Assembly: GCA_946811185.2 (NCBI GenBank)
Contig: OX328101.1
Coordinates: 17,654,122-17,718,121, forward strand
Direction: 5' to 3'
Source of the DNA: Hippopus hippopus
Taxonomy: Eukaryota; Mollusca; Bivalvia; Cardiida; Cardiidae
DNA: 64,000 nt
In this document: piece by piece, positions 43,600 through 54,594 of the stretch
How the letters are laid out: each line of letters opens with the position of its first letter
Position numbering within the stretch: the stretch's first letter is position 1
Position numbers and translations under genes: made by a program
The notes under the pieces: generated by a model
The model's input: only the letters and a program-made list of their open reading frames with translations
The model's database searches: none
What the model was told of the DNA's origin: nothing

Positions 43600-45909
43600 T
43601 AGGGGTGTAACGATACATCGGACTATCGATGGATCGCGATGGTGAGCGTGTCGATGCTACTGCATCGATTGTTATGTTGAAAATCGATAACTATCGCCAA
43701 TAGTTACCTCAAATATCGATAGTTTCGATAGTTTCACTGACAAGAAAGAGGGAGAAAATACTGCAATTCGCTAATGTATTCGAACGCCCTACAAGTTCGA
43801 ACACGTTTAATTATTTACAAAAATAATTTATTTTTTAATTCTTTCTCTGAACACTTCCAAAAGTAAGTTTTCCTAAATATTCGGACATTCCGTAACGTTA
43901 ATTTCCCAAAATATTTGACGGGTAATTTTTTGGAATATGTTTTCAATAATGATCGGCTGCATAATATTCATTTCTGCATAGCAATGTTCATCGTAACGAA
44001 AACGAATCCTTCGAGAGCTGATTAACTCAGCGATAATTTTAAGTCATGAAATTAGACCAAAATAATTGCAACATTAAGGGTGTTTTTGTTAAAAACTTCT
44101 CACCAAAGCGAAAAGTGTGGATTTAGATCAAAGATCAGACCAAACAGTCTGCCTACAGTCTAATCTTAATCTACATAGGCCGCCAAAACCATAACCATGC
44201 GTGTTGTCCCTCCACAAGCAATAAATAAATCTACTATGAAAAATGAATACTAAACCTCGTTCTTTCTTTTCTTTATTTATCAGTAATCCATTTCGAATGC
44301 ATTCCTTTTATTTCGGCTGCAAGGAATTAGATTAATTTTTAGAAAACAGCCGCACTTTTTTATGCTGACTACACAAAACGTGACACGACTGGCGTGTTCT
44401 TGAAACAGCTATATTACTAAATGCAAAAAGGCTTTATCAGCTGGTGTACATGTAAATCGTGCATGAAATAGGCTTATTGCATGGTCACTTTGAATTGATT
44501 GGAGGTCGACCTGCAGCCAGATATAAGTTTCTTCGAGCAGACCAGTTTAAGTGTGTAAATTAAACAGGTGCGTTACAACTCAATCGCTTCGAATGATTTG
44601 CGTGTTACGTCATACCCCTTATCCAAATTTTACTGCAAACATTTGTGTACCCACGACAGGCCGACAGGCATCTTGTAGACAGATGGCTTTTAATATAGAT
44701 CTACATCATGGTCGTTCTGATTTACTCTGCTGATGGCAAGATGCCGATTTTCAAAGTTGGCGGATGGTGTAGATAGACATCAGACTAAACAGAACACGCT
44801 GTCTGATCTTGGATCTATACCATCCACTTCTGTACTATGAGGTAACTCGTATTAGAAAGCTACTTCTTTCTCGGGCTAAAAAAGGTAAGATAATGTTTAA
44901 CAGTGTTCCCACTCGCGCAAATTATTGCGTAAATCACGTTACAGAATTGAAATTCACGTAACAGATTCTGGTTACACCCGAGACTTCGCGTAAGAAAATG
45001 CATGGACAGAAAAGGCCATTATACGCTTTTCTTGTGAAAAATGACAGGTTTTGAAGTTACTTGTTACCCTCATTGACAATCTTTTTGTCAAATCATGTGG
45101 AAATACCTAGCCAGAAATTAACAGACATGAAAAACTGATCGGAGGAAAAAACACGGAAACCCATGACACAACAAAATGTCTCTTTGACATTGTCCGATGA
45201 GTGTCACTTCAGATCGTCTTTTCAGCTTTTTAATGACTATAAACAGTAAATTTATACAAATATCTTAATATAACACACTTTTTGGATACACATACAACAA
45301 GGTAAAACCTATTATTTCCGCCACCCCCTTTTTTTCAGAATGATAATTTCCTAAAGATTTGGAGACTAAACAAAAATAATCAAAATAATTATTTTTTGTC
45401 TGAATATATTGGCCAATTATGGGTAAAATTAGATAAATTCTATCAACTCAAAAAAACCTTAAGGGCTCACATTTAAAAGGTGATTTCTTTAAAAGTTTAA
45501 AGTTGCTTTATAATTACTTTTTATTAGGTGTGTTTATGAACCACCAGCACTTGTCGGCATTTTGTGCTTTGCATGCTGTAGTATATCAATCAGACTTCAA
45601 AAGTTCAGAGTAATTAGGTATGTTAAATTGTTTGTGAGCCATCTGCATTTAGAAAAAATTGTCAGTGAAATTTATTGAGCATCTTGCATTTAACTCTATT
45701 TTCCCCTTTATTTGCTATTCAAAACTATACTCAAGTAGAATTTAAACTACTCGGAGATGTAATTTGGTGAAATTCATCTCATGCAATCATCCAATAGTAT
45801 TGCAATAGTATTGCAATAGTAACAGGCAATATCAATACTATTGCAATAGTATTTTTTCCAATGTCAATACTATCGCAATAGTAGATTTTGGCCTCAATAG
45901 TCAACCCTA
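43600..45909. mobile_element. hAT-like element, 2.3 kb, 8-bp target duplication
   Basis: It starts TAGGGGTGTAACGATACATC and ends TCAATAGTCAACCCTA, with inverted ends TAGGGGTG and CAACCCTA. The duplication CAGTCAAC is perfect at 43592-43599 and 45910-45917. Next to the left end are ATCGATAG-type repeats; next to the right end, CAATAGTATTG-type repeats (45790-45890). No open transposase frame is visible, so it is a non-autonomous or decayed copy. It contains two family E palindromes (near 44110 and 44770). Lies in AFDN intron 2. Confidence 0.82.
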
Positions 45910-45949
45910 CAGTCAACACACAAAAACAACTTTAGCTCATGCTCTAGAA

Positions 45950-46291
45950 CATAATGGGAAAAGGAGACATTGCGTGTGATTTCCTTGCTTTTCATGAACT
46001 GTTTCTCCTTTTTGCCATAAAAGTTGTAGTTAGTTCATGCTAGGTATGAAAATAGCTTTAGCGCATTCAATGTGGCAGGTTAGTTCCAGTGTGTCAGGTA
46101 TGAAATATTAGCTCTTTGTGGCAATCACGAAATTAGCTCCTTTATTGCAACCAGCATTTTCTCCTTTTCCCACGATGTTTTCAAATCTTTCAGAGCCAAA
46201 TCTCATGGTTCCTGTCATATTTGAATTGTTGTTTACAAATGCTTTGATTTTAGAAAAGTGTTTAACTTTGATGTTTGTAAAGAGTTTAACC
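45950..46291. mobile_element. M1 fragments
   Basis: A worn piece at 45955-46035, and the right half of a copy at 46143-46291 beginning at the hairpin centre (ACCAGCATTTTCTCC) and ending GTAAAGAGTTTAA. Confidence 0.6.
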
Positions 46292-46436
46292 CATTTAGCA
46301 CTACAGAGGATAATTTCAGCCATGCCATCAGTACAATTTATTCAAAGGAAAATAGTTGAAGGAAGAATGGATTACAATTCTTTTCAAATTCAATCAAGAA
46401 ACTTTTGTGGAAAAAAAAAGAAACAACAGATGAGGG

Positions 46437-46684
46437 ATGGTCTTTGAAAAGGGGGCCCAATGCATTTGCAAATAGTATCTACCCATGCCAGCCTGTGCAT
46501 TCCGTGCAGGTTGACATGAACAGAAACTTTCTGCTTTCTTTAAGTTTTCTGCATCTCAAAGGATCAGTCTACTGCATGATTCAGTTGGTTGTTAAACAAA
46601 CTGGATTTTATGGATCCATAGATATGACTGTGATGTCTTGCTTGGTATCATCAGAGAAGCATTAAGCCCCTTTTGCAATACTGA
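46437..46684. mobile_element. MITE family D
   Basis: Ends TCTTTGAAAAGGGGGCCC and AGCATTAAGCCCCTTTTGC; the inner palindrome CAGCCTGTGCATTCCG- is diverged. Confidence 0.7.
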
Positions 46685-46950
46685 AATTTATGTATCGCTA
46701 CAAGCAGATACTTTTTTCCCTTTATAATTTGTAAACTGCCTTCTGCAAGGTTGTAAAAAATGAGTATGTAAGGTAAGGGTTTAGAAGGAAAAAATGTAAA
46801 TTTTTTGTTAAAAAAAAAAAGATGTCTGTGGATATCATGTTCCTTCAGTGATACTCAAGTTTCAGATAGTACAAATTATTATGTACCACATTGTGTGAAG
46901 TTACTCTACCATCCACTCAAATACTCGACCATTATCTTCATGTTGTCTCT

Positions 46951-47154
46951 TTGAATCTTTCACTACTGAATGGATAGATTGCATTTTCTCAAAGGCTAAA
47001 AATACATTTCACCTGCAAGATCAAGAGACAGTTTGGTCATAATCTAGAATAAAGCAGTGGACAGTGTAGATCAAGATCAGACTGCACAGTCTGATTTTGA
47101 TCTACGTTGTCCACAAAAGCTTCAGGTGTTGTCTACAAGATGGGAAGAGTGAAG
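46951..47154. mobile_element. MITE family E
   Basis: It shares long stretches with 54109-54307: ATTTTCTCAAAGGCTA, GAATAAAGCAGTGGA, and the palindrome GTAGATCAAGATCAGACTGC / GTCTGATTTTGATCTAC. Worn termini are of the CTTTC...GAAG type. Confidence 0.7.
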
Positions 47155-47309
47155 GGTGCTGGATTTTTTGTAGGGGTATAATCCCATAGCAAGAGGTTTA
47201 AAAACCTTAGCTTGGCATTCCTGAAACACATAATTTATATAAGTGAGAAGTCACCATGATAATTATGACTGAAATAGTGTTGAAATTGTTATGAAACAGC
47301 AGACCATAC

Positions 47310-47612
47310 TTCCAAGCCCTGGTAGCTCAGTCAGTAGCATGCAGTACTTGAGAACAGGGGGTCGCTGGTTCAATCCCTGGCTTTGCCAATTTCTTTCCGA
47401 GGATTGATGATAGTCATTGGGACAGGATTCATTCCTCTCGCCGCTGACCTTAGTTTCGACATGGTTATGTGGGAAAGCAGCCAGTGGCTTGGAAAGAATA
47501 TTGTGCAGAGTACTGGTAAAAGAAACTCCAGGAAAGCATGGATAGGTGCTCTGGCCTCAGCGATATACCTGAAATAATGTTGAAAATGGCGTTAAACACC
47601 ATACAATCAATC
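47310..47612 (+). mobile_element. tRNA-headed SINE, type I, 13-bp target duplication
   Basis: A well preserved copy: A box TAGCTCAGTCAGTAG, B box GGTTCAATCCC, body with GTGGGAAAGCAGCCAGTGGC, and tail GCGTTAAACACC then ACAATCAATC. The duplication CAGCAGACCATAC is perfect at 47297-47309 and 47613-47625. Lies in AFDN intron 2. Confidence 0.93.
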
Positions 47613-47658
47613 CAGCAGACCATACAGTAAATGAATCCCATTAGGAATGTCAGCTCAA

Positions 47659-47790
47659 CCCCTTTCCCAAATAATGTATTTTAGACTCTTCAAAACTGAA
47701 AGCATCTGTTGACTATAATTATGTTTGAAAGTGACACAGGAAATGAAGTTCTCTGAAAGGGTAGAAAACATTGCTGGAAAAGAAACAACA
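47659..47790 (+). mobile_element. Left half of an M1 copy
   Basis: CTTTCCCAAATAATG through GAAAGCATCTGTTGAC to GAAAACATTGCTGGAAAAG, then lost. Confidence 0.6.
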
Positions 47791-47908
47791 CATGAATGTT
47801 CACTGTCTAATACAATGAGATATTTCAAGGCAGGAAGGGTTTTGAAATAACAATACTTGGGTTTTTGCTGATGACTTGAATTTTTCATAGTTATTATCTA
47901 TGTAGCAG

Positions 47909-48414
47909 TTTAACTCTTTACCAAATAACTAAATTTTAGATCATCCAAATTGAAAGCAGTAATTGCAGATGACAAATTACTTGTGGTCCATTTTTGGGGG
48001 ATGTATAATAACTCTTATCAGGTAGAAAACATTGTGGTCACCAACATTTTCTTCTTTGCCCATAATGTTTTCTATCCTTCTGGAAAAAAATTTCAGGTTT
48101 TGAGTCACCTTTTTTCTTTTTGGTCTGCAACTACTTTCAATTTTGACCAGTCTTGAGTCCAAAGTTTTGTTGTTTTGAAAAGTGTTAACTCTTTACCACA
48201 CAATCCCAACTTTAAACGACCCTGAGAAAGAAGCCTTTTTGAAAACATTGTGGGAAAAGGAGAAAATGCTGGTAACCAGCATTTTCTCCTTTTCCCACAA
48301 TGTTTTCTACCCTTCCCAAACCAAATTTCAATTTTTCAGCCACCTTTATTTTGTCGTCTGCAAATGCTTTCAATTTGGACCAGTCTAAAATTTTCTTGTG
48401 TGGTAAAGAGTTAA
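47909..48414. mobile_element. Two M1 copies sharing one TTAA
   Basis: 47909-48188 is an aberrant copy with left-type sequence on both sides and a shortened palindrome. 48185-48414 (-) is nearly perfect, with GCTGGTAACCAGC and right end GGTAAAGAGTTAA. Confidence 0.87.
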
Positions 48415-48754
48415 GCTATATAGGTATTTGACTCAGAGGAGAGAAAACAAAATAGTTGACATATTTTTCATACCAGTACTTACCTTTCCAACCGAGGTGA
48501 AAAATTTATGAATGATTGCTCAAGTTTGTAATTAGAAATTGTACATGTGTATGTGGTTTTGTTTAAGTCCAGATCTCATTTTCTTCCTCGTCTGAATATC
48601 TGAAAGCTTCTCTCAATATTGCATGCAGAAAAAAATATCGGGCCCTGATTGTTAAGAAAAGATTGAATACCTGGAACTGTGGTATTTGTTTGTCATTTGT
48701 CATTGAAGTCCATTCCCTCTCTCTATCATTATAGTGTCTTGCTTAACTATTGTT

Positions 48755-49018
48755 GGCCCTCCCGGTTAGCTCGGTGGTTAGCATATTAAACTCGTGACCT
48801 GGTAGTGGTGAGTTCGATGCCCTGTTTAAGCAAACTTTCCTTTCGCAATTTTTCACCTCTCACCTCTGATGCATGTGAGAAAAGTTGTCAGTGACCTGGA
48901 AAGAAAGTTGTGTCAGTTACTGGTGTGAGAAAGTAAGGAAACACATGCGTAAATGCACTGACGGCCGTGGTGTGACCTAAGTTGATAAAACGGCTTTAAA
49001 CTCCAATTCAGTCAATCT
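48755..49018 (+). mobile_element. tRNA-headed SINE, type II, full length
   Basis: Head GTTAGCTCGGTGGTTAGC (A box) and GAGTTCGATGCCC (B box). The body has CTCTGATGCATGTGAGAAA and TACTGGTGTGAGAAAGTAAG, and the tail is GGCTTTAAACTCC then CAGTCAATC. The 3' half is homologous to type I SINEs although the 5' halves differ. Confidence 0.83.
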
Positions 49019-49107
49019 GTCATTTACTGCTGTTGCGCCAATGAAGATCAAAGTCAGACTGCACAAAATTCTGGTGAGAAGCTGCCTATAAAATAGCATT
49101 TGTTTAC

Positions 49108-49340
49108 CCTGTTCCAAACAATTCAGTGTTTTCATGACCCACAGATTGTACGGTTTTGAATAACTATGTTGAAAAAGGAGATTAATGCTGGTAACCAGGA
49201 TTTTCTCCTTTTTCCTTACTGTTGGCAAACCTGTAAAATATAAGTACCATTATAATGGAGCAACATTAAATTTGTTGTCAAAAAAACCCTTTCAATTTTT
49301 AACAAGTCTAAAGTATGGCTGTCTGGTAAAGAGACTTAGA
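49108..49340 (-). mobile_element. Worn M1 copy
   Basis: GTTCCAAACAATTCAGTG left, centre GCTGGTAACCAGGA, right CTGGTAAAGAGACTTA. The terminal TTAA motifs are mutated. Confidence 0.65.
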
Positions 49341-49639
49341 GTGCAGGACTGGCCTTTTATTAGACTGACAATGTGAATGTCCACTTTGTTCTGAACAAGA
49401 CATCCAGAAACTCAACAACTGCTAGCCTGCACTGTTGATTACAATAGAAATAAGTTTTGTTACATTATTTCAAATAGAATGGGCCTTCTATGACCAAATC
49501 AACTGATATAGAGCTGTGGATATTGTAAAACCTGTAAGATCATACTGCAGTTATTTGCAGGTTGATGTTACTTACACTCTATGCAAAATACACCTACCAG
49601 TATGGTAAAGAAATGGTAAGATAGTATTTTGATAAAGCT

Positions 49640-49916
49640 GTGGGTTGTGTTGGGTCAAAAAGTAGGTCACAGGATCAAATCTTGGAAAAACCTTGGGTGG
49701 AGTCTAGAGACCACATTGTCAGTCTGTACTCGTGAAACAATATCAGAATGTTTATTTCAATGATATCTTTGTCAAGTTCAAAAGAAGGTCAAGTTGGTCA
49801 AAAATTAGGTCACTTACTCACATGCATTTTACATCATTAAAACCCGGGATTTCTTCTGCATTATCAACCATAGATGACCTTACTCAGGTGAGCACCAATG
49901 TCTCTCTTGTTTCTAA
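49640..49916 (+). mobile_element. 3' part of a Helitron-like element
   Basis: It ends ACTCAGGTGAGCACCAATG, then CTCTCTTGTT, matching the 3' end of the element at 22622 apart from a damaged hairpin. Its body (AGGTCACAGGATCAAATC, AGGTCAAGTTGGTCAAAAA) resembles diverged core repeats. Confidence 0.5.
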
Positions 49917-50104
49917 GAAGGCAGATAAAGCTGTGATGGAACCATAAGAGAAATGGCAAAGGATAGATTATGGTTTTATATAAAATCAAACTATCCATAA
50001 CCAGACTATTTTTATAAGTGGAGATTGATTTTGTTTATGTAAATAAGGGCTGATAGAAGAAGTGATTTTGATTTCAAAATTGAAAATATTAATTATTCTC
50101 CACA

Positions 50105-50179
50105 AAACCCTTTGTTGTGGGTACTCATTAGAATCGTGTCATCGAGACGATTCTAATGAGTACACACAACATAGGGTTT
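50105..50179. repeat. 75-nt hairpin, 33-bp arms, 9-nt loop
   Basis: Left arm 50105-50137 and right arm 50147-50179 pair with only three mismatches; the core TACTCATTAGAATCGT / ACGATTCTAATGAGTA is perfect. The loop is GTCATCGAG. It matches no other repeat in the window. In the AFDN intron it would be transcribed and could fold like a pre-miRNA, or it may be a very small MITE. Confidence 0.85.
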
Positions 50180-50340
50180 CAAAGAGAAATAAAGGAATTA
50201 GAATATTATCACTCCCTCTTATCTTGAGCTCTGTCAATATTATAATAAATAAATGAATAAATGAATAACTTTAGTACCTTCATGATCCTCTGGGTACATT
50301 TTTCTGAGTCTCCATCCCAGCTTATGTTTTATAAGCTGAG

Positions 50341-50788
50341 ACTTACCAAACAATCCTGTGTTTTAACCCTTTACCACACAATCCCGACTTTTAACGACCC
50401 TGAGAAAGAAGCCTTTTGAAAAGATTGTGGGAAAAGGAGAAAATGCTGGTAACCAGCATTTTCTCCTTTTCCCACAATGTTTTCTATCCTTCTCAAAACA
50501 AATTTCGATTTTTCATTAACACTTATTTTGTCATCTGGAAATGCTTTCAATTTGAACTTGTGTCAAATTTTGTCGTTTGGTAGAGTTAATGACCCAAAGA
50601 AGGATGATTTTTGAAAACATTGTGGGAAAAAGAGCAATTGATGGTTGTCAGCATTTTATCCTTTTCCCCGATGTTTTCCATATTTAAAACAAAACGAGTC
50701 CCATCATTTGAGCTATATAATATTCTGTCATGTGCAAAAACTACCATTTTTGAAAAGTGGAAAAACTTTTTTGTGTGATAAAGAAACT
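50341..50788 (-). mobile_element. M1 copies
   Basis: A short terminal fragment (50341-50362), a full copy 50363-50589 (both TTAA, GCTGGTAACCAGC), and a worn copy 50586-50788 sharing the TTAA at 50586. They end about 110 bp before AFDN exon 3. Confidence 0.85.
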
Positions 50789-50894
50789 GTATTGAATATG
50801 GAAGAATGAGCACATTAGACAGTGAACTAGATAAGAAATAGAATAAAAAATAGTTAATAAGGAATCTATGACACTACATGTTTATGTTTTTCAG

Positions 50895-50989
50895 AGGAGA
50901 GAAGACTACTGGATGAGGAAAGAGTTCTGTATGTACAGTTGAACTGGGGAAAAGATGTTAGAGAGGGCCGCTTCTTGCTCAGAAGAGAG
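50895..50989 (+). CDS. AFDN: Afadin, exon 3 (end of RA1 domain)
   Basis: Exon after acceptor tgtttttcag, ending at donor agag|gttaga. With the G from exon 2 it encodes 32 residues, ERRLLDEERVLYVQLNWG then KDVREGRFLLRRE, closing the RA1 fold. The family signature P/V-L-x-VQLNW-x-K-D-x-REGRF is intact. It exits in phase 0. The intron before it is 12.85 kb and holds a 1.36-kb and a 2.3-kb hAT-like element, a SINE and many M1 copies. Confidence 0.94.
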
Positions 50990-52009
50990 GTTAGACAGAT
51001 TTTATTCACTCTAATAAGGCTTTATTCAAAACCCTATGGCTGATAAGGGCAACTTGAAACACTTCTGCTGACAGTGTAGATCAAGATTAGACTATAGAAC
51101 ATGTAGTGTGGCCTTGGATCTACTCTGACCATACACTAACTGTTCTTTTCACCAAGATCTTTGAAATTATTTTGGTTTTTTGTGTTGGCTGGAAGTGTTG
51201 ATCTTAGTTTCTAGAAGTCAAACAGTTTAATCTTACTTTTAGCCCATATTGTACAAGCTATTTCAAGATACATATATACTGCAAACTAACTGTCCGTGGA
51301 ACAGTGGAGAAATGTTGTAGGGAACTCAGACAGACATGGATGACATGGGAAAAAAATATTGGCAAAGATCACAATTGCTCCTTTTCCCACAATGTTCTCA
51401 AAAAAAAAAGTCCACAGTAGGGACATGAAATGCATTTGTACAGTAATGGGTTAATTGATTAGTTTCTTTTGAAAAGGACCAAGCTGGTGTAGGTTTACAC
51501 TGAGTCTAATTCTATGTCATACATTGTTGAAACATGCAGTCTCATCTTGGATCTACACTGTCTGATTTGTTGTCACAGTTGGACCTTGAAACAGGTCTGA
51601 TATATAGGATCTGACATGAGTTGGCTATTGAGATAAAATTTTGTTAAACGTGTTCAGGGAAATTGTTCCTTGATGAGTTTAATAAAAGTTTTATCTCAAA
51701 CGCCAACAAATGTTGGATTCTTTTTATAACATAACAATATTAAATGAAATATAGATCAGATGATGCAAAACCATCTATAGATGCACCCGCGGTAATATCC
51801 ACAAAACCCATTTACTAAGACTATGAAATACGTACAAAATGACGTCAAAAATAATGTCACACAAATATTAATATCAAACGTGTATAAGATTTCGAAATGG
51901 GTATTTTACACTGAAAACAAAGGACCTTATGTGATAAATTGCAATATTTAGCCCTTTTTTCCCCGAACTGAAAAGGTCTATGTTGTTTATGCTCATGGTT
52001 CAAATAATT

Positions 52010-52406
52010 CATTTATTACTTGAAAACAAAATGTTAGACTTTTCTAAATTGAAAGCAATTACAAATGTCAAAACAACGTTGGCTCAAAAATTGAAAATTG
52101 TCCATTGAAGGGTTGAAAATGTTGTTGGAAGATAATAAAATGCTGGTTACCAGCATTTTTTCTTTTTCTACAGTCTTTTAACCCTTTACCACACAATGAC
52201 GCCTTTTAACGCCCCTGAAGAAGGGGCCTTTTGAAAACATTGTGGGAAAAGGAGAAAATGCTGGTAACCAGCATTTTCTCCTTTTCCCACAAAGTTTTCT
52301 ACCCTATCAAAGAAAAATTGCGTCATTTGAGCCACTATGAAATTGTCGTCTGCAAATGCTTTCAATTTAGATAGGTCTTAAATTTTGCCATGTGGTAAAG
52401 GGTTAA
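52010..52406. mobile_element. Two M1 copies upstream of AFDN exon 4
   Basis: 52010-52181 (+, shortened) and 52178-52406 (-, full, GCTGGTAACCAGC, right end GGTAAAGGGTTAA) share a TTAA. A further right-end fragment ends at about 52460, 40 bp before exon 4. Confidence 0.85.
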
Positions 52407-52499
52407 AAAGCTTCTTCTTGATAGTCATTTAAACTTTAGATTGTTTGGCAAAGGGTTAAGTTGTTGATATGATGGTGGCATTATCAACTTTCATTTCAG

Positions 52500-52770
52500 G
52501 GTGCCACAGCTGCGAGCGAGAAGGAAAATGCAAATTTCAAAAGGAAGCTTTCTAAGCGTGAAAAGAAAGAAAAGAAGAAAGCAGAGAAGGAAAGAAAGAT
52601 GAACAAAGAGAATGAAGCCAAAAACTCTGGAGTGGCTCAGCAGTTGTATACAGATGCTCCAGAAACAAGTTTTACCAGAAGCATTTCCAATCCTGAGGCT
52701 GTAATGAGGCGCCGCAGACAGCAAAAACTGGAGAAAAAGCTACAACAGTTTCACGGTCAGAATGGGCAAG
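52500..52770 (+). CDS. AFDN: Afadin, exon 4 (basic linker and ETSFTR/ISNPE block)
   Basis: Exon after acceptor tttcatttcag, ending at donor caag|gtaagg. It encodes 90 residues, opening GATAASEKENANFKRKLSKR, followed by an almost uninterrupted Lys/Glu tract. After it comes the block APETSFTRSISNPEAVMRRR and RQQKLEKKLQQF, strongly conserved between the two afadin RA domains, ending HGQNGQ. One base (G) is left over. A full M1 copy ends about 95 bp before the exon and another lies about 160 bp after it, so the exon survives in a narrow unique gap. Confidence 0.94.
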
Positions 52771-52879
52771 GTAAGGGCAGAGTTTTCTATTTGACTTTGT
52801 TGTTCAGGACTGTTCCACTGAAATGGACTTCAGGAAGGCATAGTCAATTTTCACAGGAATATGAGACCTTCCATCAGAT

Positions 52880-53305
52880 TCTTTAAGTCTTTACCAAAAC
52901 ACAAAATTCAAAGCATTTTCAGACAAAAACTTAACTCTTTACCAAATGACAAAATTTTAGACTGGTCCAAATTGAAAGCACTTGCAGACGACAAAATAAA
53001 CGCAACTCAAAAATTAAAATTTGTTTCCAGCAGGGTAGAACACATTGTGGGAAAAGGAGAAAATGCTGGTTACCAGCATTTTCTCCTTTTCCCACAATGT
53101 TTTCGAAAGCCTTCTATCTCAGGGTCATAAAAACCAGGGATTGTTTGGTAAAGGGTTAAAGGTGGCTCAAATGATGAAACTTGCCGTTGATTGGATAGAA
53201 AAAATTGTTTGAAAAGCAACCAGCATTTTGTCCTATTCCAACAATGTTTTCAAAATCTTTCTTTCAAAGGGTTGTTATACTCGGGATTGTGTGGCAAAAG
53301 GTTAA
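52880..53305 (+). mobile_element. M1 copies downstream of AFDN exon 4
   Basis: A left-end fragment (52884-52930), a full + copy 52931-53159 with intact palindrome, and a shortened + copy 53156-53305 sharing the TTAA. Confidence 0.87.
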
Positions 53306-53369
53306 AATCTAATTTATGAAATCTTCAGAAATTGAGATTATCGCTCATAATTATGTAGTTTAAAGAATA

Positions 53370-53540
53370 CCCTAAAATGCATTTTATCTCTGTAATTTTT
53401 AATCAATTTCTAATCAAGTATGTAACACAGTTTCTGAGTGGCTAAATATTTTGTTTAGCTACCGTATTCAGAAATTCCATTGAAATTCAGAAAATTCTTA
53501 AAAGTAAGTATTAGAAAGCAGTCAGAATGGTTGGTCGCTT
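53370..53540. mobile_element. Degraded MITE family B
   Basis: Weak match: GTAACACAGTTTCTGAGTGG, CTAAATATTTTGTTTAGCTA and AGAATGGTTGG in the family order. Confidence 0.4.
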
Positions 53541-54029
53541 TTCAAAGTTGCAAGGGAATAAGATTCATCTTACAAGTTGATGTGGGGTCCTAACATGCCA
53601 GCTTTCCTTTACTACCAACACACTAGTACTTGCTCTTGATGATTTATATATTCCCAGGGAAAAATCTGTGGATTTAAAATGGATAGCACATTTTGCAAAA
53701 TCTGATCTGGGTAGAAAGTGTTTTCCACAGTCCAATTTTATATATAATAGACATAAATAGGTTCACCAGAGAATGATGGCTCTAATGTCTGGTTTTAATT
53801 TGAATGCCATGGTCTTGTCTTATTGGAGTGATTTTGACAACATAGACTTTATGTACATTAAAGCTTGTGAAAATTTCTAGATTGAATTCTTTATTGACTT
53901 TAACTGTATAAGGACTTTTTTTCTTACGTCCAATTAGGTAAATTAGGTTTGAAGATTTATTACAATATGTCAATAATCCAGACAAAGGTTAAATTGAAAT
54001 TTTGTTTTGTCTCTTTGTTTCCCTTATAG

Positions 54030-54041
54030 AAGAGATTGGAG
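54030..54041 (+). CDS. AFDN: Candidate 12-nt afadin microexon
   Basis: A 12-base segment AAGAGATTGGAG lies between a pyrimidine-rich acceptor (gtttcccttatag) and a donor (gtaatg). With the G left by exon 4 it adds Glu-Glu-Ile-Gly and leaves a G, preserving phase. A Gly from G plus GN would then lead into the second RA domain, where afadins have a Gly-Gly-Thr-Leu-like start. Nothing else in the window encodes the expected start of RA2, so that exon should be downstream. This is inference from splice signals and phase; the microexon may be optional or spurious. Confidence 0.45.
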
Positions 54042-54108
54042 GTAATGATAGGTTGTTTTTTGCAGTCCTTTTCTGGTATCAGATAGTCCTTTGGTACTAA
54101 ATTTTTGT

Positions 54109-54307
54109 TTAACTCTTTCATTACGGCATTTTCTCAAAGGCTACAAATGCAGTTTTGGTGCAAGATCAAAAGAGAGTTCAGTCATAATCCAGAATAAAGC
54201 AGTGGATAGTGTAGATCAGAGATCAGAATGCACATTCTGTGCAGTCCGATCTTGATCTACACTGTCCACAACAGCTTCCGGTGTTGTCTATGGTATGGAA
54301 AGAGTTA
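54109..54307. mobile_element. MITE family E with TTAA-like ends
   Basis: TTAACTCTTTCATTACGGC left and ATGGAAAGAGTTAT right. The inner palindrome is GTGTAGATCAGAGATCAG / CCGATCTTGATCTACAC. Its outer ends (TTAACTCTTT) resemble those of M1, but the interior is unrelated. It begins 68 bp after the candidate AFDN microexon. Confidence 0.75.
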
Positions 54308-54594
54308 TTTAATGGTGTTTGATTTCCTTTCTTGTAGACTATTTAGTAGCATACTAAAATGGTACTATGTTTCAATTTCTTTATCTAAGCTAGATTTCTC
54401 CGAAAGAAATGAACAAATTTGTACAGATTGTTGTTTTCCATTAGATCCATATGAAAAATGAGAACAAGTCTCCCAGTGTGACAGTTTATTTTTCAGTAGC
54501 ATTTTGTTTTTGATTAACAAAGACAATGTACATGTAGTAATATACTAAAACTGTAGGTTATTTTACTTTTTCCTTATTGCCCAAGCTAGACCTT

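Noticed and set aside
44551..44733. 60-aa frame inside the 2.3-kb hAT-like element
   Set aside because: It shows no transposase motif and no extension on either side. Treated as chance.
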